DNA of 64,000 nucleotides, taken from NCBI GenBank assembly GCA_024666565.1, contig CP088295.1, positions 372,001 to 436,000 on the forward strand. Direction: 5' to 3'. How positions within the stretch are numbered: position 1 is the first letter of the stretch; each line of letters starts with the position of its first letter. Below the pieces are notes generated by a model. It was given only the letters and a program-made list of their open reading frames with translations, had not been told where the DNA came from and made no database searches. Shown in pieces: positions 1 through 10,100 of the stretch. The position numbers and the translations under genes were made by a program. The DNA comes from Svornostia abyssi (lineage in GTDB: Bacteria > Actinomycetota > Thermoleophilia > Solirubrobacterales > Solirubrobacteraceae).

Positions 1-572
1 ATCTCGAGCTTCCAGGCCGGGGCCGGGGGCGCGGGAGACGTGGGTGCCACCGGGCCGGGAGGCAGGACGGTGCCACCCGCGACCGGCGGCGCGGGGAGGG
101 GCGCGGACGGCGCGGGGGCAGCCGCCCCGGCGCTTGCGGGACGCGCGAGCACCTGCAGTGCACGCTTGGCCGTCCGGCACGCCCCGCGGCGACCCGGGCC
201 GAGCGCGCGCTTCGCATCAGCACACACCCGGATCTTCCAACTGCCGACGAGCCCTGCCGCAGGCACCGGGGCCCTCAGCGTGACGGTCTCGCGCCGGTCA
301 GGCTTGATGGTCCGGACGACGACCCGCGCCAGGCGCCGTTCCTTGCGGCCGGCGACGAGGATGACGTCGGCGTGTGTCCCACCAGCCCGCGTGCCGCGGT
401 TGCCGATCGTCGCGCGCACGGACAGCAGGTCGCCGCTGACCACCGTCGCCGGGGCGGTGAACGACGTCACCGTCAGCGTGGACGGCGTGGCCGCGGGAGA
501 GGCCGCGGACGCCCCCGGCACGACCACCAGGACGGTCGCGAGCGCGGGGATGACGGCGCGGAACGTGAGCAT
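1..572 (-). CDS. Exported CARDB-domain protein, 3' part beyond left edge
   Basis: Read from the ATG at 572 leftwards, the frame is open to the window edge (190 codons seen). Residues 1-24 form a signal peptide (MLTF start, hydrophobic core, cleavage after an ASA motif). It is followed by a Ser/Thr-rich beta domain with the CARDB-like pattern 'VVSGDLLSVRATIGNRGTR', in which a new strand follows NRGT. Then come two Cys in a short basic region and a Pro/Ala-rich linker. CARDB domains are extracellular adhesion-type beta sandwiches, so a secreted or wall-associated role is inferred. The gene is separated by about 65 bp from the response regulator gene that precedes it on the same strand. The C-terminus is not visible, so the full architecture is unknown. 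Confidence 0.7.
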   Translation of the reverse strand, partial: MLTFRAVIPALATVLVVVPGASAASPAATPSTLTVTSFTAPATVVSGDLLSVRATIGNRGTRAGGTHADVILVAGRKERRLARVVVRTIKPDRRETVTLRAPVPAAGLVGSWKIRVCADAKRALGPGRRGACRTAKRALQVLARPASAGAAAPAPSAPLPAPPVAGGTVLPPGPVAPTSPAPPAPAWKLE

Positions 573-637
573 GCCCCCATGCAACCGGGCACACCGTCGG
601 CGCACCACCACCCCAGGGCTGGACCGGGCCAGCCCTC

Positions 638-1276
638 CTACGAGGCTTCTTGGTCGCCCAGCGCGATCTCTCCGCGCTCGAGCGCGATGGCGATCGCGTT
701 GACGCGATTGCGCGCCCGCAGCTTGCGGACCGCGTTGCGCACGTGGGTGCGGATCGTCTCGACGGAGAGGCCGAGCTTCACGGCGACCGCCTCGCCGGTC
801 ATCCCCTCGGCCATGAGGGCCATGATCTCGCGCTCGCGAGGGGAGAGCTGCGGCATGCGCTCGGTCGCGCGCGGGGACAGGAGCACCCGGTCGAGGCGCG
901 GGTCCACGTACGAACCGCCGCTGGCAATCGTCTCGATCGCACCCGTGAGCTCGGCGATCGAGCCCGCCTTCAGCGCATACCCGCGCGCGCCGGAATCGAG
1001 GCCTTCGTACAGCAATTCGGCCTCGGTATCGCCCGTGTAGAGGATGACCCCGAGATTCGGATCGCGCTCGAGCAGCTGCCCGGCGAGCTCGATGCCGCTC
1101 TCATCCGGCAGGCGCACGTCGACGATCGCGACCTGCGGGCTCGTCACGGACACGAGATCCATGGCTGCTGCGGCGTTGCCGCAGGTACCAAGGACCTCGA
1201 GACCACTTTGGTCCAACAGGGTCGCCAAGCCTTCGCGTAGCGCCTCGTGATCGTCGATGATGACCAGGCTCGTCAC
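638..1276 (-). CDS. NarL/FixJ-family response regulator
   Basis: This 212-residue two-domain regulator has a receiver domain at residues 1-120. The acidic pair is D8/D9, the phospho-acceptor is D53 (IVDVRLPDESG), and T81 and K103 are the conserved switch residues. A LuxR-type helix-turn-helix lies at about 143-207 (LSPREREIMALMAEGMT then TIRTHVRNAVRKL). It should bind DNA as a phosphorylation-dependent dimer. No sensor kinase is adjacent, so the partner is unknown. It is divergent from the WYL regulator gene at 1396 with a 119-bp shared upstream region. Length and motifs are those of a complete family member. Confidence 0.93.
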   Translation of the reverse strand: MTSLVIIDDHEALREGLATLLDQSGLEVLGTCGNAAAAMDLVSVTSPQVAIVDVRLPDESGIELAGQLLERDPNLGVILYTGDTEAELLYEGLDSGARGYALKAGSIAELTGAIETIASGGSYVDPRLDRVLLSPRATERMPQLSPREREIMALMAEGMTGEAVAVKLGLSVETIRTHVRNAVRKLRARNRVNAIAIALERGEIALGDQEAS

Positions 1277-1395
1277 GTCTAGCCGGGGACCCTACCCGCT
1301 GCGGGGGACTGAGCGCGACAATCCCGCAAACTGCGGCAATTGCGGTCGACCGACCCGCACCCCGGGCCGCGCACGCGCCGTATCGTGTTCCTCCA

Positions 1396-3471
1396 ATGGC
1401 CAAGGACACGGAAAAGCTGATCCGGCAGCTGTCGCTGATCTCGTATCTCATGGCGGAGCGTCGCCCCGTCACCGCACTGGAGATCCGCCGGGACGTCGAG
1501 GGCTACAGCGGCATGAACGAGGATGCGTTCGCCCGCCGCTTCTACGCCGACCGCGCGGAGCTCGAGTCGCTCGGGATCCAGTTGACGGTCGACAAGCCCG
1601 CAGACGGCATCGCCGAGCAGGAGAACTACTCCCTGCGGCCGGAGAACTTCCACCTCCCCGCGATCGCGTTCAGCGACTCCGAGCTCGCCGCGCTGCAGAC
1701 GGCGCTCACGCTGCTCGACGGCGAGTTCGCGTACGCCGAGCCGCTGCGTCTCGCGTTGCAGCAGCTTTCCTGGGGCCGGCCGAGCCCGCTCAACGCGCCC
1801 GAGCAGCGCGCGGTCGCGCTCGGCATCACCGCGTCGCCCGGCGGCCACGACCTGAGCCAGCGGCTGGCGAAGATCGAAACGGCGATCTTCCGCCAGAAGA
1901 CCGTCACGTTCGACTACTACACGATGGAGCGCGACGCGACCGAGCCGCGCAAGGTCGACCCGTTCGCCCTCCTCTTCCAGAACGGCCAGTTCTATCTCGT
2001 GGGCCGCTCGCACGAGCGCGACGCCATGCGCGTCTTCCGCCTGTCGCGGATCACCGGCAAGGTCGCGTACGCCACGAAGGCCGAGCACGACTTCAAGCGC
2101 CCCACCGACTTCGATCCCCGCGACTACGCCGCACGTGCGCCGTGGCAGCTGGGCGAGGAGGTCGCCACGGCCGAGCTGTGGGTGTCTGACCGGATCGCCT
2201 GGCAGGTCGAGCGTCACTACGGCCGTTACGGCACGCTCCGGCCGGCCGAGGACGGCGCCGTGATCTTCAGCACGCCGTACGCCAACGCGCGGCTGCTCGC
2301 CGCGTGGGTGCTGCGGATGGGCGAGCACGTCCGGGTCGTCGCCCCCGCCGACCTGGAGCGCGAGGTCGCCGAGCGCCTGGAGCTCCTCACCGAGCGCCAC
2401 CGCGACGGCGGCCTCGAGCTTGCCGGGCGGGTGGGCCCGGATGTGACGGTGGCCGACGAAGAGGAGGAGCCCGAGGCCCCGCGCGGCGGCGCCCGCCGCG
2501 CCGACACGGCCATCCGCCCGGAGCGCTTCGCCCGGCTCGTCACGCTCGCGTCGATCCTCATCGAAGCGGGCCGCAAGGCTGAGCTGCTCGACGCCGCCGA
2601 GCTGCGCGAGCGCCTGCAGCTGTCCGACAGCGAGCTGCGCGAGGACATCGACCTCCTGAACGTCGTGAACTTCGGCGGCGGCTCGTACGTCCTCTACGCG
2701 GAGCTGCGCGAGGACGGCACGATCGAGGTCGACCCGGAGCCGTACAGCGACAACTTCGCCCGGCCCGCCCGGCTGCTGCCGGTCGAGGCGAAGGCGCTCG
2801 TCGCGGCCATCGACCTCATCGGCGACCACCTGCCCGAGGGCACGCTCAACAGCGCGCGCGAGAAGATCGTCGTCGCGCTGGGCGAGGACCCGACCGAGCA
2901 CGGGCTGCACGTCGCGGCCGGGACGGGGGACGACTCGGAGATCGCCCGGGTGGTCAGCGAGGCGATCGCCGCTCGCCGCCTGCTGGAGATCGACTACTAC
3001 AAGCCCAACGAGGACGAGTTCTCGCACCGCACGGTCGAGCCCTACGCGCTGGTGAACGGGCGCGACGGCTGGTACGTCGCGTCGTTCGACCCCGAGCGCG
3101 AGGACGTCCGCCACTTCCGCCTGGACCGGATCCGTTCGGCGGAGATCACCGACCGCGAGTACGAGCCGCGGCCCGAGGTCGATCCGGCCGCGGGCGTCGA
3201 CGGCTGGCTGCGCACCGGCGAGGTCGCGACGTCACGCACCGCGCGGGTGTGGGTCAGCCCCGAGCGGGCCCGCTGGGCGCGCGAGGAGCGCCGCGTGGCC
3301 GAGGAGCTGGCCGACGGCTCGATCGTCGTGGAGCTGAGCTACGCGGGAACGGACTGGCTGGTGCGCGAGGTGCTCGCCGAGGCCGGGGACGCCGTGGTGC
3401 TGGCGCCGGCCGAGGCGCGTGAGGCCGTGCTCGCCACGGTCGAGCGGCTGCGGGCCGTCGCGGCGCGGTAG
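1396..3471 (+). CDS. Double WYL-domain transcriptional regulator (fused PafB-PafC type)
   Basis: The 691-residue protein has two head-to-tail halves, each the size of one WYL regulator. The first half has a winged-HTH-like N-terminus (1-65) and a WYL domain at about 159-228 (FDYYTMERD, QFYLVGRSH, RVFRLSRI). The second half has another HTH-like region (about 375-430) and WYL at about 516-578 (IDYYKPNED, GWYVASFDP, HFRLDRI). In mycobacteria PafB and PafC act as a pair activating DNA-damage genes; here they appear fused, as in several other actinobacteria. The ATG at 1396 begins MAKDTEKLIRQL. The last 139 codons are duplicated at 11526-11957, on the far side of the Rhs island. Confidence 0.88.
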   Translation: MAKDTEKLIRQLSLISYLMAERRPVTALEIRRDVEGYSGMNEDAFARRFYADRAELESLGIQLTVDKPADGIAEQENYSLRPENFHLPAIAFSDSELAALQTALTLLDGEFAYAEPLRLALQQLSWGRPSPLNAPEQRAVALGITASPGGHDLSQRLAKIETAIFRQKTVTFDYYTMERDATEPRKVDPFALLFQNGQFYLVGRSHERDAMRVFRLSRITGKVAYATKAEHDFKRPTDFDPRDYAARAPWQLGEEVATAELWVSDRIAWQVERHYGRYGTLRPAEDGAVIFSTPYANARLLAAWVLRMGEHVRVVAPADLEREVAERLELLTERHRDGGLELAGRVGPDVTVADEEEEPEAPRGGARRADTAIRPERFARLVTLASILIEAGRKAELLDAAELRERLQLSDSELREDIDLLNVVNFGGGSYVLYAELREDGTIEVDPEPYSDNFARPARLLPVEAKALVAAIDLIGDHLPEGTLNSAREKIVVALGEDPTEHGLHVAAGTGDDSEIARVVSEAIAARRLLEIDYYKPNEDEFSHRTVEPYALVNGRDGWYVASFDPEREDVRHFRLDRIRSAEITDREYEPRPEVDPAAGVDGWLRTGEVATSRTARVWVSPERARWAREERRVAEELADGSIVVELSYAGTDWLVREVLAEAGDAVVLAPAEAREAVLATVERLRAVAAR

Positions 3472-3482
3472 GCCGCGGTCAG
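3051..3482 (+). repeat. Direct repeat copy 1: 3' end of the PafBC-like gene
   Basis: These 432 bp, from codon 552 of the WYL regulator to 11 bp past its stop codon, recur in the same orientation at 11526-11957 with about seven mismatches counted by eye. Similarity stops abruptly at both ends: upstream at the GTGAA-GGGCGCGACGG block and downstream right after GGCCGCGGTCAG. This is the copy attached to the intact gene, so it is probably the functional one. The pair brackets the Rhs gene and its candidate immunity gene. Confidence 0.93.
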
Positions 3483-3550
3483 TCGCCGTGCCCAGTCTTC
3501 ATCTCGCCCTGCGCAGCCACGGCAGGCCCTGGTACCCGCCTGACTGACTC

Positions 3551-4024
3551 TCAGCCCAGCAGCGCTGGGGGCACGGCGCTCCTTGGCGTGAACTCGACAC
3601 CGAGGGGCCGATCCTTGGCGTCGAGGTCAATGTTGACGCCCCAGAAGCTCTCGTCCTCTCTGTCGGAGAAGACGTACGTTGATGCTACGACGACCGGGTG
3701 GCGCAGGCCCAGGTACGAGTAGCCCGACTCGTCGATCTCGAACGTTGCGATATCGGCCACCGAGGCCAAGAAGAACTCCGCGTCATCGCTACCCAGGTGA
3801 ACCTGGAACCCGTGCACGACCCCACGTTCGTGACCCGTTCCGACGATCAGCGACGTCGCAAGACGAGTTCGCCCCCCTCGCCCATCCGGCACGTAGATCG
3901 GATGCACGACTGCCGGGCCGAGGCCCGACCAGCGAAGCTCAGCGTCGGCACCACCCGCGAGCGTCGACTTGACGATCGCCACCTCCCTCGATCGCCCAAT
4001 CACCCTGTGCCCCGCTCGGAACAA
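3551..4024 (-). CDS. Candidate Rhs immunity protein with DUF2283-like C-terminus
   Basis: This 157-residue protein is encoded just downstream of the Rhs toxin gene on the same strand, the usual immunity position. The only start in frame is TTG at 4024. However, an ATG at 4134 overlaps the Rhs stop as ATGA and opens another frame (MTALETRF..., to 4000). It would join this one (APFAPSLFRAGHRV) if one base were missing around 4030-4060, so the natural start may be 4134 with an indel between. The C-terminus (GYSYLGL, then about 25 residues, VNIDLDAKDRPLGVEF) resembles DUF2283. No signal peptide is seen, so it is likely cytoplasmic. The immunity role is inferred from position; the N-terminal 100 residues are not recognised. 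Confidence 0.6.
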   Translation of the reverse strand: MFRAGHRVIGRSREVAIVKSTLAGGADAELRWSGLGPAVVHPIYVPDGRGGRTRLATSLIVGTGHERGVVHGFQVHLGSDDAEFFLASVADIATFEIDESGYSYLGLRHPVVVASTYVFSDREDESFWGVNIDLDAKDRPLGVEFTPRSAVPPALLG

Positions 4025-4130
4025 CGACGGAGCAAATGGCGCCCAGGAAGCCCGGGAAAGGCCACGCAGGCACGCAGATCCATGTCATCCAGGCCTATGC
4101 GCCTCGAGGCGAAACGGGTCTCCAGCGCGG

Positions 4131-7100
4131 TCATTGCCCAGTCACCTTTACAAACCTCTGGCCGCCCCTGTAGTAGTTGTTGGGACCTGGCAAGAACTCA
4201 TCTGCCCTGCGCTCCCTAAGGACTGTAACGATCCGACCGTTCTTGGGGTTGTAGGCGACCTGGTTCCCGCCCTTCACGAATGCGAACGTCTTCTCTTGGA
4301 AGTCGTAGTACATGTCACCGGTCCGCATGATGCGCTTGATCTCACGCATGGTGAAGTTGCGTTGAGCCATTCGCTTTCTGACATGTTTCGTCGTTCGTAG
4401 GCTGATTTCCCAGTCGCGCGACTTCGAGTTCTTCCCGACCTTCATGCGTCGCGTAACGCTGCTGTTCGCCTTGACGTTGTGGCGCATTACCGGGCGTCGG
4501 CCGCCGTTCCCGATGCTGTGGAAGTGCCGACTCCACCAACCACCGGGCGCCTTGCGAATCTGGCGCCCATCCAGATCCACTGTATTGACCGGGTCTTGGC
4601 CGGCGTAGTCGTAGGCGTTGGCGGATCCGCCGTAGACGGGGTCGGGCTGCAGGAACCGTCCGAGTTGTGGGACGTAGATGCGGGCGCCCATTTCGATGAC
4701 GCCGGTGCTGGTGGTGGTGTAGCGCTGCTTGCCGCCGAGGTATCCGTACTGCGGGGCGGTTGGGCCGCCGGTGGTCTTGGGCTTGACTGCGGCGGTGATC
4801 GCGACGTTGGAGACGTTGTTGTTGTTGCCGGTGAGGTTGGTGACGGTGAACGTGCCGGTCGGCTGGTTCTTGCCGCCGGTCAGGATGCGCAGTGCCATTG
4901 CGGCGTTGCGGTTGCCGCTGGCGCTCGCGCCGGTGGCGGTGCTCCAGTCCAGTTGCAGTGGGCTGGCGACCGACCATGCTTCGCCGCCGTTGTTGTCGCC
5001 GGTGTTCGAGCCGACGAGTAGCTCGATCGCGGCGCCGTCGACGGTCGGGGTTACCGATGGGGCGGTGATGTTCGTCCCGTAGCCGATGCTGCTGGCGATC
5101 GGGCCGAGCGGCGCTTGGTCGGCGGTGTTGCGCAGGGCGGTGATCCCGGCGGCGTGTTTGCCGCTCGACGACGTGGTGAACGTGTACGGCGTGCTCTCGG
5201 TGGCGCTGGCGCGCTTGGCGAACAGCTGCCACTTCGACGAGCCCGTTGCGACCTCGGCGCCGGCGACCGGCGCCCATCCCGAGGGCGGGGTGATCGTCGA
5301 GCCGCTGCTGACAGACAGGCCGGCGAGCAGCAGGTCCCCGGCCTGGACGCCGGCGGGCTTGGCGATCGCCAGCGACGTGACGTTCGTGGTGCTCGCCGCC
5401 TTGCTCGTCCCGACGCGGGTGATCGTCTGCGGCGTGCCGTCGCTGGTCGGGCCGGGGACGCCGAACTCGTCCTGCGATCGGGCGCCTGTCAGCGCGGTGG
5501 CTGCGGGGTCGTTCGCGGCCTCGCCGATGACGTCGCCGTGCAGGTCGGTGAGCTGCAGCACTGTGCCGTTCTGCGGGCTGCTGGTGGCGGCCAGGTCGCC
5601 GTCCAGGCCGTCGATCTCGCGGAACACGTCGGTGCCGCGCTCAGTGAACGCGGGCTCGTCGCCATCGGCGTCGTAGTGCGAGATCTCAACGTACGCCTCG
5701 GTGCCACTGACGGTGCGCTTGCGGACCCGATCGGCAGGATCAAGCTCGATCTCCGTCTTCTTCCCGGCCTGCGTGATCTCCTGCGCGAGGTCGTTGATGA
5801 AGTACTTGGCCTGCAGCGGCGCGCCACCAGCGTGCTGGGCGGGGACCGCAGTGATCCGCCCGAACGGGTCGTAGACAAAGCCACTGTCGGTGATCCTGTC
5901 GGCGATGTCGTGGTTGAGCACGGTCTCCGTGCCGGTGGTCGCCTGGCAGTCGCCGTTGGCCTGCGGCGCGTACGTCGCGGTCTTGGTGCGGTTGCTGTTC
6001 ATGCCGCGCTCACCGGCGAACTCGTAGGCGCGCGTGGTGCACTGCGTGCCGAGCATGTCCTCGGCCTTGGTCAGCCGTCCGGCCTGGTCGTAGCTGAACC
6101 GCTCGGTGGACGGGCTCTGTCCCTGGCGGCTGGTCGTGTGCTCCAGCCACTGGCCGTGGATCGTCTCCTTGACCTGGGAGGCGCTGCGTTCGCAGTTCGT
6201 CGCACAGCCGACGGCTTTGCGGTACTGACGGCTCGTCGGGGTGCCGGCTGCGTCGTAGCCGATGTCCAGACGGATGTTGGCCTTGGTGAAGGTCTGGGTG
6301 ACGAGCCGTCCGTCGAGGTCGTACTCGCCGCGCAGGGATGGCTGATCGGGCGCGTTGCCGAGCGCTGGGTCGGTCACACCGACGACATCACCGGTCCGGG
6401 GCTCGTAGGTGACGGTTCTGGTGCCCTGTTTGGGGTCGGTGACCTGCGTGGGCCGGTCCAGGATGTCGAACGTGGTGGTTGTTGTTAGCCCGTCGGCGTC
6501 GGTGTAGGACGTCATCCGGCCGAGGTCGTCGAACGTCTTGGTGACCTGTCGGGTGGTCGTGCCGTCCTTGGAGCGGCTGATGGTCGGACGGCCGGTGTTC
6601 GGGTCGTACACCGTCTCGAGGTCCGCGACCGCGGTACCGGCGCCGGTGCCGGTAGCCGTGGTGGTGACCTTCTCGGGCCTGCCGTATGCGTCGAAGGTCG
6701 TCGTCGTGGTCCGCGTCGCGGCCTGCGTGCCCGTGATCGTCTCCGTCTCCTTTGAGACCGAGCCGAGGGTGTTGTACTCGTACGTCGTCACGGGCAGATT
6801 CGGCAGACCGGTGGTGCCCGGTTGGGCGGCGGGGGCGTGCTGGCAGACGAAGCCCGCCCACTGCGGCTGGTAGTCGCACGCCGTGCCGGGCGCGGTGTCG
6901 TCCACGGTGTAGTACGTCGTCGTCCGCGCGGACGCGTCCCCGCCACCAGGCTTACGCGGCGTACGCTCCTCGGTGACCAGGCCTTGGCCGCCGTACCGCA
7001 AGCCGTCCGACCCGTCGTACTGGGTGGTGGTGCGTAGGTTTAGCCCCGCCGGGTCGACGATGCTCTCGACCATGACGCGCTTGTCGTAGTCGTGCTTCTG

Positions 7101-10100
7101 TTTGGTGACGCGCTGGTCGAAGTCGTTGGCGCCCATGGTCGCCAGCTGCCCGTAGTCCGGGGTGCCGGTGAGCGCGGAGACACGGGTGGTCGTCGCGAAG
7201 TTGTAGTCCGTGGTGTTCCCCACGGGCCGCTCTTCGTCGTAGGTGACCGCGGTGTGCCTGCGGCCTTGGACGGTGCCGGTCTGGCCGGAGATGCGGACCT
7301 CCTGGCGCGGGCCGAGTTCCCACACCATCCGAGTGCCGACCTCGGTGTTCTCAAACGCCCGCTCGGTACTGAGATCCTTCGCCTTCGCGGCAGGATCAGC
7401 GGCGGCCTGCGCCGTCCTGCGGTTCTCGGGCGTCAGCTCGCGGACCGCGTTGCCGTACTTGTCGTACTCGGTCGTCGACACCCGCGGCTGGGCAGGGTCG
7501 GTGCCCGGCGCGACCTTGTTAACCGTCCGGCCCTGCCCGTTGAGGTAGCTGATCGACGCCTTGGTGCGGTCGTTCAGATCTGTGACGTCGGCGGGGAAGA
7601 TCGCGGTGCCATCGATCGGCACATCAGTCTGACCGAGCAGACCCAGGATCGATGGGCGCATGTCCCACGGCCCGCCGTCAGCCGGAGCCCGTGGAACCTC
7701 GTACTCGACCGTCGTCGTCGCCGTCCCCGACGCCGGAGAGGTGCCGCGCTGGACGTTGCGTACACGACCCTGGTCCTTGTCGGTATCGACGCGCTGGTAG
7801 TTCACCGTCCACGGCTTCTCGGCACCCGGCGGGTCGATCGTCTTCAGGACCGTCGCGGCCGAGTAGCTCCCGCCCGCCGGGAGGTCCTCGTACGTGTAGG
7901 TCGTGCTGAGGTTCGCCTCGTCGAGGACCGACGTCAGCCGCCCGTTGGCGTTGTAGCCGTAGGTGACCAGCCGCCGCTCCGGCGCCAGCGTCGTCGCGCT
8001 CTGATAGGCGACGAACTTGATGTCCGTCAGCAGCCCGCCGCTGTAGTAGAAGTTCAGCCAGCGACACCCAGCCGGCGGCGTTTGCGCGAAGCTCGTCGTC
8101 CCGCAATCTGCTCCGCTGACCCCCGGCGCCGCAGGCGACGCAACGCGGCGCAGGACGCGCTTGCCGCCGCTGAGTTCCCACAGGTACTTCAGCTCCTTGG
8201 CGTTGTCGCCGAGTGAGCGGACCGTTTCGATCTCGAACGTCTTCGGCGTGCCGTTTGCGTTGAAGACGAAACGCTCCTGCGAATCGTGATCAGTCAGCTC
8301 GAACTTGTCGGGGGCTTCGGCGGTGCCCTCCAGCCGCTTCAGCGACAGGCTCTCCAACCCCGGCTCGGAGACGAACGCTCCGGCGTCGGTGCCTACCTGC
8401 TCAAACACCATCTCGCTGCCATCACCAGCGGTCACGACCGCGTAGCCGGGCTCGACAAGCGTGTCCGTGTCGCCGCTGTCGTCGTCGTAGGTGAAGTTCT
8501 CGCTCACGGGCGGCTCGTAGACGACCTTCTGGTATTCCGACCCCTCGATCGACGGCGCTCCCAGCGACCAGCCGGGACCGAGCGGCCCGACCGCCGCGCC
8601 GGTCTGCGCCCGACCGCGCGAGTTGTACGTACGCGAGACCTTCAGATCTGTCAGGAACGCCTCAACCGACACGTCCTCCTCCGAGAGCGCGAAGGCGCCG
8701 GTCTGCAGGTCCACAATGCCTGGGCCGACGCTCTCGCGATCATTACCCGTTCCATCCCCGGACGGGTCGTACTCCAGCCGCAGTTCGTCGGTGGTCGTTC
8801 CGTCGGGGAAGCGGGCACGGACCTCGAACGGCTTGAATGGCTCGATGGCTGGCACGCTGTTCCCCAGCGTGCGCTCGCCGTTCTCGTCGACCAGGTACCC
8901 GGTGTACGTTCGCGCGACGTCCCAGACGAGCGTCTTGGATGCCGAAACAGGCCATCCGGCGACAGGATCGAGCGGCCCCTGCTTCGACGCGCCGGCAGGG
9001 AGCGCAGTCCACATCGACTCGGTGGTCGCAGACGAGCGGTACTCGAACGTCGCGTCAGTCTGACCCGCGGGCGGCTGTGCCTTCAGGGTCACGTACCGGC
9101 TGCTGCGCTGACCCTCGACAACCGTCGTGAGGCGGCCACTAGCGACCTTGAAGTGCTGCTCCCGGGTCACGCTGTTGCCCGCGTAGTCCGAGGCGATAAC
9201 GGTCAGACGGTAGGCGCCCGGCGTGCGGACCGAGGGGTCGAGCATGTACTCCTTGCGCGGCATGGCGCAGGAGCCAGCCGGACAGGAGCCAGTGTTGTGG
9301 TTGGTCGGCAGCGCGGAATCCGGAACGGCGTCCCAGCCGCCCTGCGCGTTCTTGCGGGCCAGCGCGAAGGTGACGGTGCTCACTCCCGAACGCGCATTCG
9401 GACCGGCCTTGTTGGACCCGGCGACCTCGTCGGTCACATCGATCGTCAAGCGTGTCTTCTCCGCGACTGCGCGAACCTCCCTAGCGGTCTCAGTCGTGCC
9501 CGACCGGCCGGCCAGCGATCCGCCGAACTTGACCGACGGGACGCCCCGATCGATCCTGAACCACCGGGACGTCGGAGTCGGAATCGGGTTGTCGAGGATG
9601 TCGAGTGCGCCGTACTCCACCTTGTGCTCACCCTGGGGCAGCGACACGACCTCACTCCAGGGCAACTCAGGCGGGCAGGCCGCGTTCCACGTCCCGTTGC
9701 ACCCCGACGATGTCCCCCGCTCGGGCGTGTCGCCGAACTTGAAGTACGTGCGTTTCATTCCAAGGCCGTTGTCACGGGCGCTGGCCGCTATCCGCGCCGT
9801 CTCGGCGTTGGACCACTCACCGTTGTTCGGATGGTCACCGAGATCGACCCAGTACGGGGCGTCGTTGTCGCGCAGGTACGCCGACGTCGCGCTGACCGCC
9901 GCGCTGGCGTTCGGGCCGCGGAACGCGGTCCCGTACATCCACAGCTGCAGCGCTGCGGTCTCACCCGGCACCCCGCCCCAGCAGTTGCCATCGGCGCACA
10001 CGTCGACGACCCAACCGGAGAACGCGCCGCACTGCACCATCGGACCCGTACCGGCACCGACGCCGTGCGCGTGGTGGTAACCGTCACCGTCCCAGGCGCT

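Noticed and set aside
1279-3114. Long minus-strand open frame opposite the PafBC-like gene
   Set aside because: It has shadow-frame composition (Arg/Leu/Val-rich) and no domain.
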